From Neobacillus cucumis (GTDB taxonomy: Bacteria > Bacillota > Bacilli > Bacillales > Cytobacillaceae), in the NCBI RefSeq assembly GCF_002860255.1, contig NZ_PGVE01000035.1:1-64000 (forward strand): a stretch of 64,000 nt of DNA. Direction: 5' to 3'. Within the stretch, counting starts at the first letter, position 1. Each line of letters opens with the position of its first letter. A program made the position numbers and the translations under genes. Shown piece after piece: positions 17,884 to 26,163 of the stretch. The notes under the pieces are model-generated. The model was not told where the DNA came from. It searched no databases and was given only the letters and a program-made list of their open reading frames with translations.

Positions 17884-18765
17884 ATGATTTTGGTATTACC
17901 TGAAAGTACGGTGATAGGTTTTATTGGAACAGGTGTAATGGGGAAAAGTATGGCAGGACATCTTTTAAAGGCTGGATATCCTTTGGTAATCTATTCTAGA
18001 ACAAAAGAAAAAGCCACTGAATTATTAGAAAACGGTGCTGCCTGGGCGGAAACTCCAAAAGAAGTAGCTGAAAAAGCTAATATTATTTTCACAATAGTTG
18101 GTTACCCAAATGATGTTGAAGAAATTTATTTAGGACAAAACGGCTTGATTCCAAATGGTAAATCAGGCAGTATCTATATAGATATGACTACTTCATCACC
18201 TTCTCTTGCAGTAACCATTTATGAAGAAGCCAAAAAGAAAGCAATCCAGACAATTGATGCTCCGGTTTCCGGAGGTGATGTAGGGGCCCGAGAGGCAACC
18301 CTATCCATTATGGTTGGTGGTGAACAAGAAGCATTTAAAGCCGTTAAACCACTTCTTGAGAAAATCGGTAATAATATCGTCTATCAAGGGAAAGCCGGAG
18401 CTGGACAGCATACAAAAATGTCCAACCAAATTGCCATTGCTTCCAATATGATTGGCGTTTGTGAAGCAATCATTTACGCAGAAAAAGCAGGCTTGAATCC
18501 TGAGAATGTATTAAAAAGTATATCTACTGGAGCAGCAGGAAGCTGGTCTCTAACCAATCTTGCACCTAGAATGTTAAAAGGGAATTTTGAACCTGGTTTC
18601 TACATAAAACATTTTATTAAAGATATGAAAATTGCTTTAGCTGAGGCAGAGAGAATGGACATGCCAGTCCCTGGATTGTCTCTGGCTAAGTCTTTATATG
18701 AGCAATTAGCTGAAACAGGAGAAGAAGAAAGTGGTACCCAAGCACTATATAAATATTGGGACTAG
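17884..18765 (+). CDS. ykwC: beta-hydroxyacid dehydrogenase YkwC
   Basis: This 293-aa NAD(P)-dependent enzyme belongs to the 3-hydroxyisobutyrate dehydrogenase family. GFIGTGVMGKSMAGHLLKAG at 12-31 is the Rossmann loop, DAPVSGGDVGAREATL near 125 binds substrate, and Lys in GQHTKMSNQ near 176 is the catalytic residue. It matches YkwC of B. subtilis in length and position in the ykw region. The hydroxyacid it uses (hydroxyisobutyrate, tartronate semialdehyde or another) cannot be told from sequence. Confidence 0.88.
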   Translation: MILVLPESTVIGFIGTGVMGKSMAGHLLKAGYPLVIYSRTKEKATELLENGAAWAETPKEVAEKANIIFTIVGYPNDVEEIYLGQNGLIPNGKSGSIYIDMTTSSPSLAVTIYEEAKKKAIQTIDAPVSGGDVGAREATLSIMVGGEQEAFKAVKPLLEKIGNNIVYQGKAGAGQHTKMSNQIAIASNMIGVCEAIIYAEKAGLNPENVLKSISTGAAGSWSLTNLAPRMLKGNFEPGFYIKHFIKDMKIALAEAERMDMPVPGLSLAKSLYEQLAETGEEESGTQALYKYWD

Positions 18766-18847
18766 TAGAAGTACCAATAGGCCATAATTTGGGTAGAATA
18801 AATTAAACCTGACTTCAAGAAACTAATTCTTGATAGGAGGGATTATG

Positions 18848-19027
18848 ATGGCAAAACGGACAAAAAAGAATGACCCACAGCAAAAGAATAAAAAGGGTTT
18901 TGATTCAGCGGTATTAAATGAAGAGTTTGCACATGAGATGGGTTCTGCTGACACCAATAAAATCCACAAAGATAAAGCAAGAAAAGAAAAAGCCCCAAAA
19001 AATAACGGTAAATATAAAGGGCAATAA
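18848..19027 (+). CDS. small lysine-rich protein, unknown
   Basis: This 59-aa very hydrophilic protein starts MAKRTKKNDPQQKNKKGFDS, has an acidic middle (NEEFAHEMGSAD) and a lysine-rich tail. TAGGAGGG gives a strong ribosome site; ATG 18845 is an equally possible start. Size and composition resemble minor spore proteins of Bacilli, and EEFAHE faintly recalls the EFATE motif of gamma-type SASP, but similarity is too slight to name it. It ends at an excellent terminator. Confidence 0.6.
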   Translation: MAKRTKKNDPQQKNKKGFDSAVLNEEFAHEMGSADTNKIHKDKARKEKAPKNNGKYKGQ

Positions 19028-19032
19028 ATGGT

Positions 19033-19070
19033 AATAACCCCTCACAAGGTTTTGTGAGGGGTTATTATAT
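19033..19070. terminator. bidirectional terminator, small basic gene / patA
   Basis: A perfect 15-bp stem AATAACCCCTCACAA/TTGTGAGGGGTTATT with GGTT loop between convergent genes; the longest perfect stem among the terminators here. Confidence 0.9.
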
Positions 19071-20225
19071 TTACTTCTGCTGTTGAAAAAAGGTTTCCAT
19101 TTGATTGAGACCACGTTCTAAATTAGCCATAGAGCACGCGAAGGATAATCGGAAATAGCCTTCCCCAAATTCCGAAAATGCACTGCCCGGAACGACTGCC
19201 ACCCTTGTTTCTTGAACAAGTTTCAAGGCAAAATCAAAACTATTTAGAGAGATGGTTTCTGGTATTTTTACAAAGAAATAAAATGCGCCATCCGGTTTCA
19301 CAACCTCTAGTCCCATGCTCTTTAATCGGTTATATACATATTCTCTTCTTTTAGCATATTCCTCTTTCATGATATCCGCATCATTTATGCCAATAGTCAA
19401 GGCCTCGTACGCCGCTTTTTGAGCAATGGAATTGGCGCATGAGACATTATATTGGTGAACTTTTAAAATGTGTTTGGCAAGGGACTCAGGCGCAAATAAA
19501 AAGCCAATTCTCCAGCCAGTCATCGAATGTGATTTTGAGAGCCCATTAATTACTATCGTTTTTTCTTTAATAAAGCTGGCGATTGAAGTATGTTTTTGAT
19601 CAAAAGTAAGTTCACTGTATATTTCATCCGCAAGTATAAAAATATCCTTATCCTTCATAAAATCTGCAATTTCTCTTAATTCGTCACTTGATAGGCTGAC
19701 TCCAGTAGGATTAGAAGGATACGGCAGGACAATACAACGTGTTTTGTCAGTGATATAAGGCTTCATCGTTTCGAGTGTAAATCTGAATTGATTCTTCCGA
19801 ATATCAACATGGACAGGAACAGCCCCCATCATTCGGATAATTGGTTCATAGCCTGGATAAATAGGGCCGGGCAATAAAACCTCTGTACCTTCTTCTAAAA
19901 TCGTCCGAAAAGTAATGTCAATGGCTTCACTTGCTCCCATTGTAACAATTACCTCTGATTCCGCTTTGTAGTCTAACCTATATTTTTTATTGACAAATTG
20001 ACATGCCGCTTTTCTTAATTCGAGCGTTCCGGCGTTATGTGTATATGAAGTAAAATCCTTTTCTATAGCCTGTATTCCCGCTTTTTTTACATGGTCAGGA
20101 GTAGGGAAATCCGGCTGGCCAATAGTAAAAGAAATTAGGTCCTCCACATCTGCAACAAGATTGAAAAATTTTCTGATTCCAGAGATTTCGATGTTTTTAA
20201 CTCTTTGATTAATTAAGTGCTCCAT
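19071..20225 (-). CDS. patA: aminotransferase PatA
   Basis: This 384-aa PLP-dependent class I aminotransferase has GQPDFPTP at the N-terminus, the PLP-lysine in INGLSKSHSMTGWRIG and a C-terminal FRLSFA arginine motif. It matches PatA of B. subtilis, the candidate N-acetyl-LL-diaminopimelate aminotransferase in the acetylase branch of lysine/peptidoglycan synthesis. dapH and ykuR at 28.7-30.6 kb supply the steps before and after. The ATG at 20225 is preferred because the ATG nine bases upstream touches the GGAAGG ribosome site. Confidence 0.88.
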   Translation of the reverse strand: MEHLINQRVKNIEISGIRKFFNLVADVEDLISFTIGQPDFPTPDHVKKAGIQAIEKDFTSYTHNAGTLELRKAACQFVNKKYRLDYKAESEVIVTMGASEAIDITFRTILEEGTEVLLPGPIYPGYEPIIRMMGAVPVHVDIRKNQFRFTLETMKPYITDKTRCIVLPYPSNPTGVSLSSDELREIADFMKDKDIFILADEIYSELTFDQKHTSIASFIKEKTIVINGLSKSHSMTGWRIGFLFAPESLAKHILKVHQYNVSCANSIAQKAAYEALTIGINDADIMKEEYAKRREYVYNRLKSMGLEVVKPDGAFYFFVKIPETISLNSFDFALKLVQETRVAVVPGSAFSEFGEGYFRLSFACSMANLERGLNQMETFFQQQK

Positions 20226-20344
20226 TATGTACATCCTTCCGACAAACAATAATTATCATGATTATAGTCTATTTAAAGGGGAGTTTCTACCATAGAGATT
20301 TTTAATTATTCTTTTTAAATAATATAATTTGTGTTGACTAGGAT

Positions 20345-20472
20345 GTTGATTTCCGCTCCAGGTGCGAGCGGTTCGCGGGCGTGCCGGGGAGCCTCCTCGG
20401 CGCGTTTGCGCCTCCGGGGTCTCCCCTGCCCCGTACTCCTGCAGGAGTCTCGCACCTTCCGCTGCAATCAAC
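20345..20472. repeat. GC-rich palindromic interspersed repeat
   Basis: A 128-bp block, strikingly GC-rich against the AT-rich flanks, is framed by GTTGATT (20345-20351) and AATCAAC (20466-20472), then AGGTGCGAG/CTCGCACCT. Inside are a perfect 14-bp palindrome ACTCCTGCAGGAGT (20435-20448), hairpin GGCGC-GTTT-GCGCC (20399-20412) and GGGGAG/CTCCCC (20386-20391, 20421-20426). It lies upstream of patA. Elements of this look recur between genes of Bacillus-group genomes as I recall. Confidence 0.75.
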
Positions 20473-20504
20473 GTGTAAATAATCAAAAATGTATTTAACA
20501 TAAC

Positions 20505-20538
20505 AAAAAAACGGCCGAGTATTACTCGATACCGTTTT
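20505..20538 (-). terminator. terminator of the 66-aa cysteine-rich gene
   Basis: CGG and GAGT/ACTC stems with a run of seven T on the minus strand. Confidence 0.65.
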
Positions 20539-20559
20539 TGGAAATAATTTGAAATTTAT

Positions 20560-20760
20560 TTAATATCCGTAATCCCAATCGATTTCGTCTTCATGCCAAA
20601 AAACAGGTGAAACTGAACCAAAATCAACTGGATGGTTATTAATTCTGCAGTTACAATGTTTACAATCGCATTGTTCTTTAATTTCTTCAAAAAAGGAATG
20701 TTCAACATCTTCAATAAACGTAATATTCCGCTCCTGAAAAAGGATAGCCGTTCCCTTCAT
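20560..20760 (-). CDS. small cysteine-cluster protein
   Basis: This 66-aa protein carries the tight cluster CDCKHCNC near residues 32-39 and an acidic aromatic C-terminus (HEDEIDWDYGY). AGAGGTGC precedes the ATG at 20760, so the longer in-frame reading is unlikely. The cluster could bind zinc, copper or iron. I do not know a named family. It sits between the GC-rich repeat and ykyB and has its own terminator. Confidence 0.6.
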   Translation of the reverse strand: MKGTAILFQERNITFIEDVEHSFFEEIKEQCDCKHCNCRINNHPVDFGSVSPVFWHEDEIDWDYGY

Positions 20761-20953
20761 TGTATAGCACCTCTTTAATAGTTTTTCCTGCTTAATTCTT
20801 ATTCCGTCATTATTGTATGTCTGTTTCAATAAGGAGTCTATGAGTTTGTTCCGTTGTTCACAAAATTATCAAGAAGATGTTGCAGAATTTAGAAATCGCT
20901 TTCAATCTAAAAGCTTTACACCTAGAAGGCAATTTTTTTTATTTTTCCCACAT

Positions 20954-20980
20954 AAAAAAGCCAGGGCAATCCTGACTTTT
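20954..20980 (-). terminator. terminator of ykyB
   Basis: AAAAGTCAGG/CCTGGCTTTT (minus strand) with one mismatch and T tail. Confidence 0.65.
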
Positions 20981-20990
20981 AGTTCATTTA

Positions 20991-21470
20991 TTAGTAGCGT
21001 TCGCCTAACTTTTTGAAAATTGGTTTTTGATAAGTCTTTTGATTTTTTCGGTGGTAAGAAGTCTGATGCTCCAGTTCAGGGATTCCTGTATAGGATTGTA
21101 ATAAGGCTTTAGCTGCATTAAGTGAGATATGTGCCTTTGGATTTCTTACGCTGCCATCTAGTTTTCCAAGATGGGGAAGGGTATGAAAATCTGATTTAGT
21201 CGGGGGAATATGAAACGTATATTTTCCGCATTCAACTAGTACATCTGATTGCTGCTGGCTATTTCGCGGATGATCGGAAAAATGGAGGCCGACCTTCTTG
21301 GCTTTTCCTTCATCTATCAATTTTTTTAATGATTCCTGTTTCAATTTGTATAAATATTTGGGGTTTGGTGCCGTTTTAGCATGGCGATTCACGATAAAGA
21401 CAGCTTGGGAGAGGTTTTCAATCGTTAGATTTAATTTATTTCGAGGATAACTCTGATCGTGATTCAACAT
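20991..21470 (-). CDS. ykyB: YkyB family protein
   Basis: This 159-aa protein contains VNRHAKTAPNPKYLYKLKQE and GLHFSDHPRNSQQQSDVLVE, the core of the YkyB family found in Bacilli. AAAGGAGCC places the start at 21470. In B. subtilis ykyB also lies among patA, ykuE and ykuI. It is basic and histidine-rich without membrane segments. No function is established to my knowledge. Confidence 0.85.
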   Translation of the reverse strand: MLNHDQSYPRNKLNLTIENLSQAVFIVNRHAKTAPNPKYLYKLKQESLKKLIDEGKAKKVGLHFSDHPRNSQQQSDVLVECGKYTFHIPPTKSDFHTLPHLGKLDGSVRNPKAHISLNAAKALLQSYTGIPELEHQTSYHRKNQKTYQKPIFKKLGERY

Positions 21471-21607
21471 ATAGGCTCCTTTCATTCTATAAAAACATCT
21501 ATATTATACCTTTTTTTTAGGAAAATAGAAATAAGTTGAAGATATTTTCCGGCTTTTCGTACAATTCATGTAAAAGAAAAATGAATGAATCTAATTCTAT
21601 GAGTAAT

Positions 21608-22474
21608 CTATGCTGTTCTTAGTGTAAAAACAGTCAGTTCTGGTTTAGCCATAAAGCGAAACGGGAGACGGGTCGTTCCTATGCCTCTATTTACATAAAG
21701 GTTTAATGGATAGTTTCCTTGGATGAAATAGTGGCCCTCAGGGTATTTTTGCGCAAAAGGAGGAATAATAAGGGCCCCTAAAATTGGGAGTTTAACTTGT
21801 CCACCATGACTATGCCCGCTAATTTGCCATTGAATAGGATACTGTGCAGCTGCTTCTGCAAGGTCTGGGGCGTGGGATAGCAATATTTTAAAGCGATTGT
21901 TTGGAATGTTTTTTAAGGCTAATGGCAAGTCAGGATTTCCCAACATGGCATCATCGATTCCGAGCAGAGAGATATTGCTCCCATTTTTCCTTAAAGTAAC
22001 TGACTTGTTTAGCAGAACCTTAAAGTCAGTAGATTCCATGATATTTCGGTATATTTCTGAACCATAGCCGCCATGGTCATGGTTGCCAAAAATGCAATAT
22101 TTACCCAAAGGGGCGTGTAAACTCTCTAAAATAGGAATTAACTCTTTTATTTTGGTATATTTGTTTGGTTCATCCATTAAGTCTCCGGTAAATAAAATAA
22201 TGTCGGGATTTAAATCCTTGATTTTGTTCACTAAGGTTATGAATTGAGTCAGATTGTAGTGGAAGCCAAGATGAGTATCGCTAAATTGGATGATCCTTAA
22301 TCCATCAAAACTTGTAGGGATTAAGGAGTGTTTAATTTCGACATCACTTATTTCTAAAAGTGAAGGCTCAATTTGATTCGCATAAAAATAGCCGCCCGAA
22401 CTTAATCCGAGAACGGTCAGGAATGAACCCAACATCTTTTTTAAAAATATTCTTCTTGTTTGCTTTCTAACCAT
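21608..22474 (-). CDS. ykuE: Tat-exported metallophosphoesterase YkuE
   Basis: This 288-aa calcineurin-like phosphoesterase begins with a twin-arginine signal (RRIFLKK followed by a hydrophobic stretch); YkuE of B. subtilis is a known Tat substrate that binds the cell wall. Metal motifs are complete: FSDTHLG near 68, FTGDLMD near 97, GNHDHGG near 131 and GHSHGGQ near 224. The start at 22474 follows GGGAGA; another ATG lies 12 bases upstream. Substrate is unknown. Export in folded, metal-loaded form is the likely reason for Tat use. Confidence 0.9.
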   Translation of the reverse strand: MVRKQTRRIFLKKMLGSFLTVLGLSSGGYFYANQIEPSLLEISDVEIKHSLIPTSFDGLRIIQFSDTHLGFHYNLTQFITLVNKIKDLNPDIILFTGDLMDEPNKYTKIKELIPILESLHAPLGKYCIFGNHDHGGYGSEIYRNIMESTDFKVLLNKSVTLRKNGSNISLLGIDDAMLGNPDLPLALKNIPNNRFKILLSHAPDLAEAAAQYPIQWQISGHSHGGQVKLPILGALIIPPFAQKYPEGHYFIQGNYPLNLYVNRGIGTTRLPFRFMAKPELTVFTLRTA

Positions 22475-22549
22475 ACTTTCTCCCATCCTGCCTTTACTAC
22501 AAACTGGGCTTTTAACACAGCCTATTCAAAAAAGGAGAAAAAATGCTAA

Positions 22550-22575
22550 AAAAAGCAGTCGAAAAGGACTGCTTC
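22550..22575 (-). terminator. terminator of C39 peptidase gene
   Basis: AGCAGTC/GACTGCT stem with seven T on the minus strand. Confidence 0.8.
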
Positions 22576-23430
22576 CTATTTATAACTAACCGCACGTGAT
22601 TGCAATGCTTTCCAAGATCTAATAAATTGTTGCTTATTTACTCTTACTTGTTTTCTTCCTGATAAAGGATCATTTAAATATACATTGTTTGTATCATATC
22701 CTACAAGGACGACAGCGTGCAAATCAAGCGGTGTTTTGATGAATTGACTTCCGTGATACCAGCCTTCCCAACGGTCTGGCAGGCGGTAATCACCAGTAGT
22801 CCAGACAACCACTGGATAGCCTGCGGATACATGTGCCAGTACCTTATCAAAAGGCTGATTTGTTAAATTTACAGCTCTTCCCGGAAGTTTTTGATTGATC
22901 AGAGCGATCATAGGCCTATCGAATACTGCATAGCCAGCACGTCTTCCTGTCATGTCCCCCACAAAACCATCAGCGGGGTTCCCCCAGCGTAATATATCGC
23001 CTCTTGCGGATTTAATAAGCGGGTCAGGGTCTTTCTGTATTCTTCGGTATAAATCCATCTTATTTGTTTTCACACCTGCATAATTTAGGACCATCGCAAG
23101 ACTAGTTACCTCACAACCATATCGTAATTCCGGATTTTGTTTAATTAAAACTACATTCAATAATGTGGACTGTTTTCTCGGAATAGTACTTGCTGAACGC
23201 TCCGCTGTCTTCTGACCTTCCACATTATTTACTTGAGCTTTCAAATCATTTATTGAATAAGATTGACTATTTATCTGCTTAGGTGCTGCAGCTTGGTTAC
23301 TATTATTTTTTACAACCGTCGTGGAATTAGTTGTTGTATGTTCTTTAGTTACATCTTTGTTAGAAACCTCATTAGAGTGACTGCAGCCTATCATTGTCAA
23401 TATAGATGCTAATAAGCATAGGGTTTTCAT
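22576..23430 (-). CDS. C39-family cysteine peptidase lipoprotein
   Basis: This 284-aa protein has lipoprotein signal lipobox MIGC (Cys16), a low-complexity Thr/Asn/Gln-rich linker to about residue 80, and a C39_2-type papain-like domain. The catalytic Cys is in LRYGCEVTSLAMVL near 117, His in LDLHAVVLVGYD near 233, and the Asn/Asp region NDPLSG follows. The family includes YvpB-like proteins; unlike bacteriocin transporters it has no ABC part. AAAGGAGGT strongly marks the ATG at 23430. It probably acts in the cell wall; the target is unknown. Confidence 0.82.
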   Translation of the reverse strand: MKTLCLLASILTMIGCSHSNEVSNKDVTKEHTTTNSTTVVKNNSNQAAAPKQINSQSYSINDLKAQVNNVEGQKTAERSASTIPRKQSTLLNVVLIKQNPELRYGCEVTSLAMVLNYAGVKTNKMDLYRRIQKDPDPLIKSARGDILRWGNPADGFVGDMTGRRAGYAVFDRPMIALINQKLPGRAVNLTNQPFDKVLAHVSAGYPVVVWTTGDYRLPDRWEGWYHGSQFIKTPLDLHAVVLVGYDTNNVYLNDPLSGRKQVRVNKQQFIRSWKALQSRAVSYK

Positions 23431-23569
23431 CAAACAACCTCCTTTTTGGAAGCCCCGAGTATAGGTTATGATTGTATCATCGAAGCTATAATGGTATCCT
23501 TTTGGAAAAGAACGAGATACGGAATTTAAGCGTATGGTATAATGAGAAAAATTATATGGAGGAACTTGG

Positions 23570-24781
23570 ATGGATGCATTGGAGATATTATCGGATCTAG
23601 AAAATGTCTTTCCTCATTTTCAACCGATATTTAATGCGGATGAGCAGCGTGTCATTGCTTATGAAGTTTTGGGACGATATCAATCAAAGGGAAATGTCAT
23701 CAGCTTAGGCCCATTTTTTCATGATGATCAGATTCCGGATGAATATAAATTTGAAGTGGATTTATTATTGGTAAAAAAAGCCCTCGAGAAGGTGCTCGAT
23801 CTTGATGAGGATATCCTCATATTTTTAAATCGAAACGCTGAGTTATTAATGTATGGCCATGGGGAACCGTTTTTGCAAGAACTGTTAGAATTTGAAAAAA
23901 AGGGTTTGAGTTTAAAACGAATTATATTAGAAATTTCAGATCGGAATTATCAGGGGGATTTAGATCAGTTTGACCATCTTCTCCAATATTATCGGACCTA
24001 CGGTATAAAAATAGCCATTGCGAGTATTGGAGATGAAAGTCACTATTTTGAGCGGATTGGGCAACTTGAACCTGATATTCTTAAAATTAACTTACAGGCA
24101 CTTAAATCAACGGCCATTGGTGTTAATTTTAATGATGTGTTGTTCTCCTTATCGCTCTTGGCGAGGAAAATAGGAGCCACACTGTTGTTTGAGAATATTG
24201 AAATGAGTTATCAACTTCAATTTGCATGGAAAAATGGGGGACATTATTACCAAGGTTTTTACTTACATCCGCCCGCAGATGAATTTATTAATCGGGATTT
24301 TCTCAAGTTTCGCTTGAAGGAGAAATTTCATGATTTTATTACGTATGAAAAGCGGAAATTAGAAGCTGTTTATAACACTGCTGGGTATTTTCAATCAATG
24401 GTACAGGAAATAGTGCATAAAAACAAAAAGGCAGGTTATGATGCCTTATTTCAAGCGTTGATAAAGGAAATGGATCAAATTGCCTTCCGGATGTATGTAT
24501 GTGATGAGGATGGATTTCAAAAATCAGCTAATATTTTTAAAGGGGAAAATGGCTGGACAACACAAGTCGTATACTTAAATAAAAATTGGAGCTGGCGCCC
24601 GTATTTTTTGGAAAATATCATTAAAATGCGGCATGAACAAAAGGGGAGATTGTCGGATTTATACTGTGATATTGAAACAGGCGAGACGATTCGTACTTTC
24701 TCCTTTCCAATGAATGAAAACGAATATCTTTTTATAGACATTTCCTATCGATATTTATTTGAACATGACCAATTATTGTAA
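23570..24781 (+). CDS. ykuI: EAL-domain protein YkuI
   Basis: This 403-aa protein has an N-terminal EAL domain (signature reads YEVLGR near residue 31) and a C-terminal PAS-like YkuI_C domain after about residue 250. YkuI of B. subtilis binds cyclic di-GMP, but hydrolysis has not been convincingly shown. Several EAL catalytic positions look conserved (LEISDR, DILKINL) while the loop usually carrying DDFG reads IASIGDES, so activity may be lost. It is soluble. GGAGGAA precedes the ATG. Confidence 0.9.
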   Translation: MDALEILSDLENVFPHFQPIFNADEQRVIAYEVLGRYQSKGNVISLGPFFHDDQIPDEYKFEVDLLLVKKALEKVLDLDEDILIFLNRNAELLMYGHGEPFLQELLEFEKKGLSLKRIILEISDRNYQGDLDQFDHLLQYYRTYGIKIAIASIGDESHYFERIGQLEPDILKINLQALKSTAIGVNFNDVLFSLSLLARKIGATLLFENIEMSYQLQFAWKNGGHYYQGFYLHPPADEFINRDFLKFRLKEKFHDFITYEKRKLEAVYNTAGYFQSMVQEIVHKNKKAGYDALFQALIKEMDQIAFRMYVCDEDGFQKSANIFKGENGWTTQVVYLNKNWSWRPYFLENIIKMRHEQKGRLSDLYCDIETGETIRTFSFPMNENEYLFIDISYRYLFEHDQLL

Positions 24782-24852
24782 TGGTTGGATGGTATAGAAA
24801 GATTCATGGAGTGGAATTTTAATGATAACAATCAATAGAAGGAGTCTTGTTC

Positions 24853-25089
24853 ATGAATCTTTTTGTCAATATCCTTTCCATTGTGATTATTGCTGTCCTT
24901 GCATTTTCCCTCCTTTATACATTTTCAGTTGCCAGACAGCATAAAGCTGTCGAAGGGAATTTAGATGCTAAAATTTCTAAACCGGTTCAAAAAAACGTTT
25001 ATACAAGAAATCCAATCTTTTTGGCATATGGAATCTTTTTTGCATTACTTTTGTTTATAGTCCTTTTTTTTGCCATTACTTTTTATTGA
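24853..25089 (+). CDS. small two-helix membrane protein
   Basis: This 78-aa protein has hydrophobic segments at about 3-22 and 55-77 joined by a basic soluble loop. AGAAGGAGTC fixes the ATG at 24853. It is downstream of ykuI by 71 bases and may be co-transcribed. No family recognised. Confidence 0.65.
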   Translation: MNLFVNILSIVIIAVLAFSLLYTFSVARQHKAVEGNLDAKISKPVQKNVYTRNPIFLAYGIFFALLLFIVLFFAITFY

Positions 25090-25118
25090 TAGGTCTCCAA
25101 AAGGGATCTATTTTTTTC
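25090..25118 (+). terminator. terminator after small membrane gene
   Basis: An imperfect TAGGTCTCC/GGGATCTA hairpin directly after the stop is followed by T7. Confidence 0.65.
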
Positions 25119-25307
25119 TTTCAAATTAAAAAAATCATAATTTCATCATTTTTACTTGGACAAATGGAGTCTCTTATTTTATTCTTTTAATATTGGCATA
25201 AAATTTAGGCTGTCAAATTTTGAAATTTTTGAATTAGGATAGAAAAATGCCAAATGAGAAATATAACTGTAAACAGTTTGTTTTGTGTTAAAAGGAGGAT
25301 AATATTA

Positions 25308-25544
25308 ATGTCACAGTTACAAGGTATATTAACAAGATTAAAAAACCTTCAGGAGCAATCTACTAGCGGGGAGCCTGCCCAACGTTATTTTGAAGTAAAT
25401 GGTGAAAGAAAATGTCAGGTGACATTTCATCCAAAGACTGAAACATTTGAATTAGAAATATATAATGAGAAGGAAAAACCTAAAAGATATCAATTTGATA
25501 ATATTGATATGATTACAATTGAAATCTTTGACCTTATTCAGTAG
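25308..25544 (+). CDS. ykuJ: YkuJ family protein
   Basis: This 78-aa protein contains QRYFEVNGERKCQVTF and the C-terminal FDNIDMITIEIFDLIQ, matching YkuJ of B. subtilis (79 aa). AAAGGAGGATAAT gives a textbook ribosome site and sets the start at 25308 rather than the upstream in-frame alternative. Function unknown; a small alpha/beta fold. Its neighbour DarB follows after a terminator, as in B. subtilis apart from missing ykuK and abbA. Confidence 0.88.
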   Translation: MSQLQGILTRLKNLQEQSTSGEPAQRYFEVNGERKCQVTFHPKTETFELEIYNEKEKPKRYQFDNIDMITIEIFDLIQ

Positions 25545-25569
25545 GAGCCAATCGTGGTTCCTTTTTTTT
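25543..25569 (+). terminator. terminator of ykuJ
   Basis: AGGAGCCA/TGGTTCCT (one G-U) with ATCG loop and eight T, overlapping the stop codon. Confidence 0.85.
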
Positions 25570-25661
25570 CTATGGAAAACGGTTTTAAAATTAACCCGGA
25601 CCCTTGGAAACTGTGATAGAATAAGTCTGTAGAAAAACATACATTGAGGAGTTTTCGACTT

Positions 25662-26105
25662 ATGATTAGTCTTCCTAGCGGGGAATTTTTAGAATTAACA
25701 ATTAAACAATTAATGGTGCCTTCCGAGCGCGTGGCTCATGTACAAATTGGAAACAATCTTGAACATGCCTTATTGGTATTAACTAAAAGCGGATATACCG
25801 CTATACCTGTCTTAGACCCACATTATAAGCTCCATGGACTTATAAGTACCCCAATAATAATGGACTCTATTTTGGGGCTTGAGAGGATAGAATTTGAACA
25901 GCTTGAAAACAAACGAGTAGAAGAGATAATGAAGAGTTCCATCCCTAGGATCGGAATTTCAGCATCTATTAGTCAGTGTTTGGATTTACTGGTGAATCAC
26001 CCATTTCTTTGTATTGAAAATGAAGATGGTTTTTTTGAAGGGATCTTACCTAGAAGTACGGTACTAAACCAATTAAATAAAGTGGTAAAAAGAATAAAGA
26101 AATAG
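25662..26105 (+). CDS. darB: CBS-domain cyclic di-AMP receptor DarB (YkuL)
   Basis: This 147-aa protein has two CBS repeats: LMVPSERVAHVQIGN...GYTAIPVLD (about 14-52) and VEEIMKSSIPRIGIS...FLCIENEDGFF. It matches YkuL, renamed DarB, which in B. subtilis binds c-di-AMP and, when free, contacts the (p)ppGpp synthetase Rel and pyruvate carboxylase. The pycA gene is in this same window. The start follows GAGGAG with a 10-base gap. It links potassium and second-messenger status to metabolism; roles here are by homology. Confidence 0.88.
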   Translation: MISLPSGEFLELTIKQLMVPSERVAHVQIGNNLEHALLVLTKSGYTAIPVLDPHYKLHGLISTPIIMDSILGLERIEFEQLENKRVEEIMKSSIPRIGISASISQCLDLLVNHPFLCIENEDGFFEGILPRSTVLNQLNKVVKRIKK

Positions 26106-26119
26106 CCGTTCACGGCCAT

Positions 26120-26146
26120 GCTCCCATTTGGGGGCTCTATTTTTTT
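26120..26146 (+). terminator. terminator of darB
   Basis: GCTCCC/GGGGGC stem with one G-U, then TCTATTTTTTT. A second small GCCGT/ACGGC hairpin lies directly before it. Confidence 0.7.
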
Positions 26147-26163
26147 ACGATAAGAGGTGTGTA

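Noticed and set aside
20262..20501. 79-codon minus-strand ORF through the GC-rich block
   Set aside because: It is created by the GC-rich repeat, has proline/arginine-rich random composition and no ribosome site.
20813..21016. 67-codon plus-strand ORF
   Set aside because: It crosses the ykyB terminator and overlaps the ykyB end; no ribosome site.
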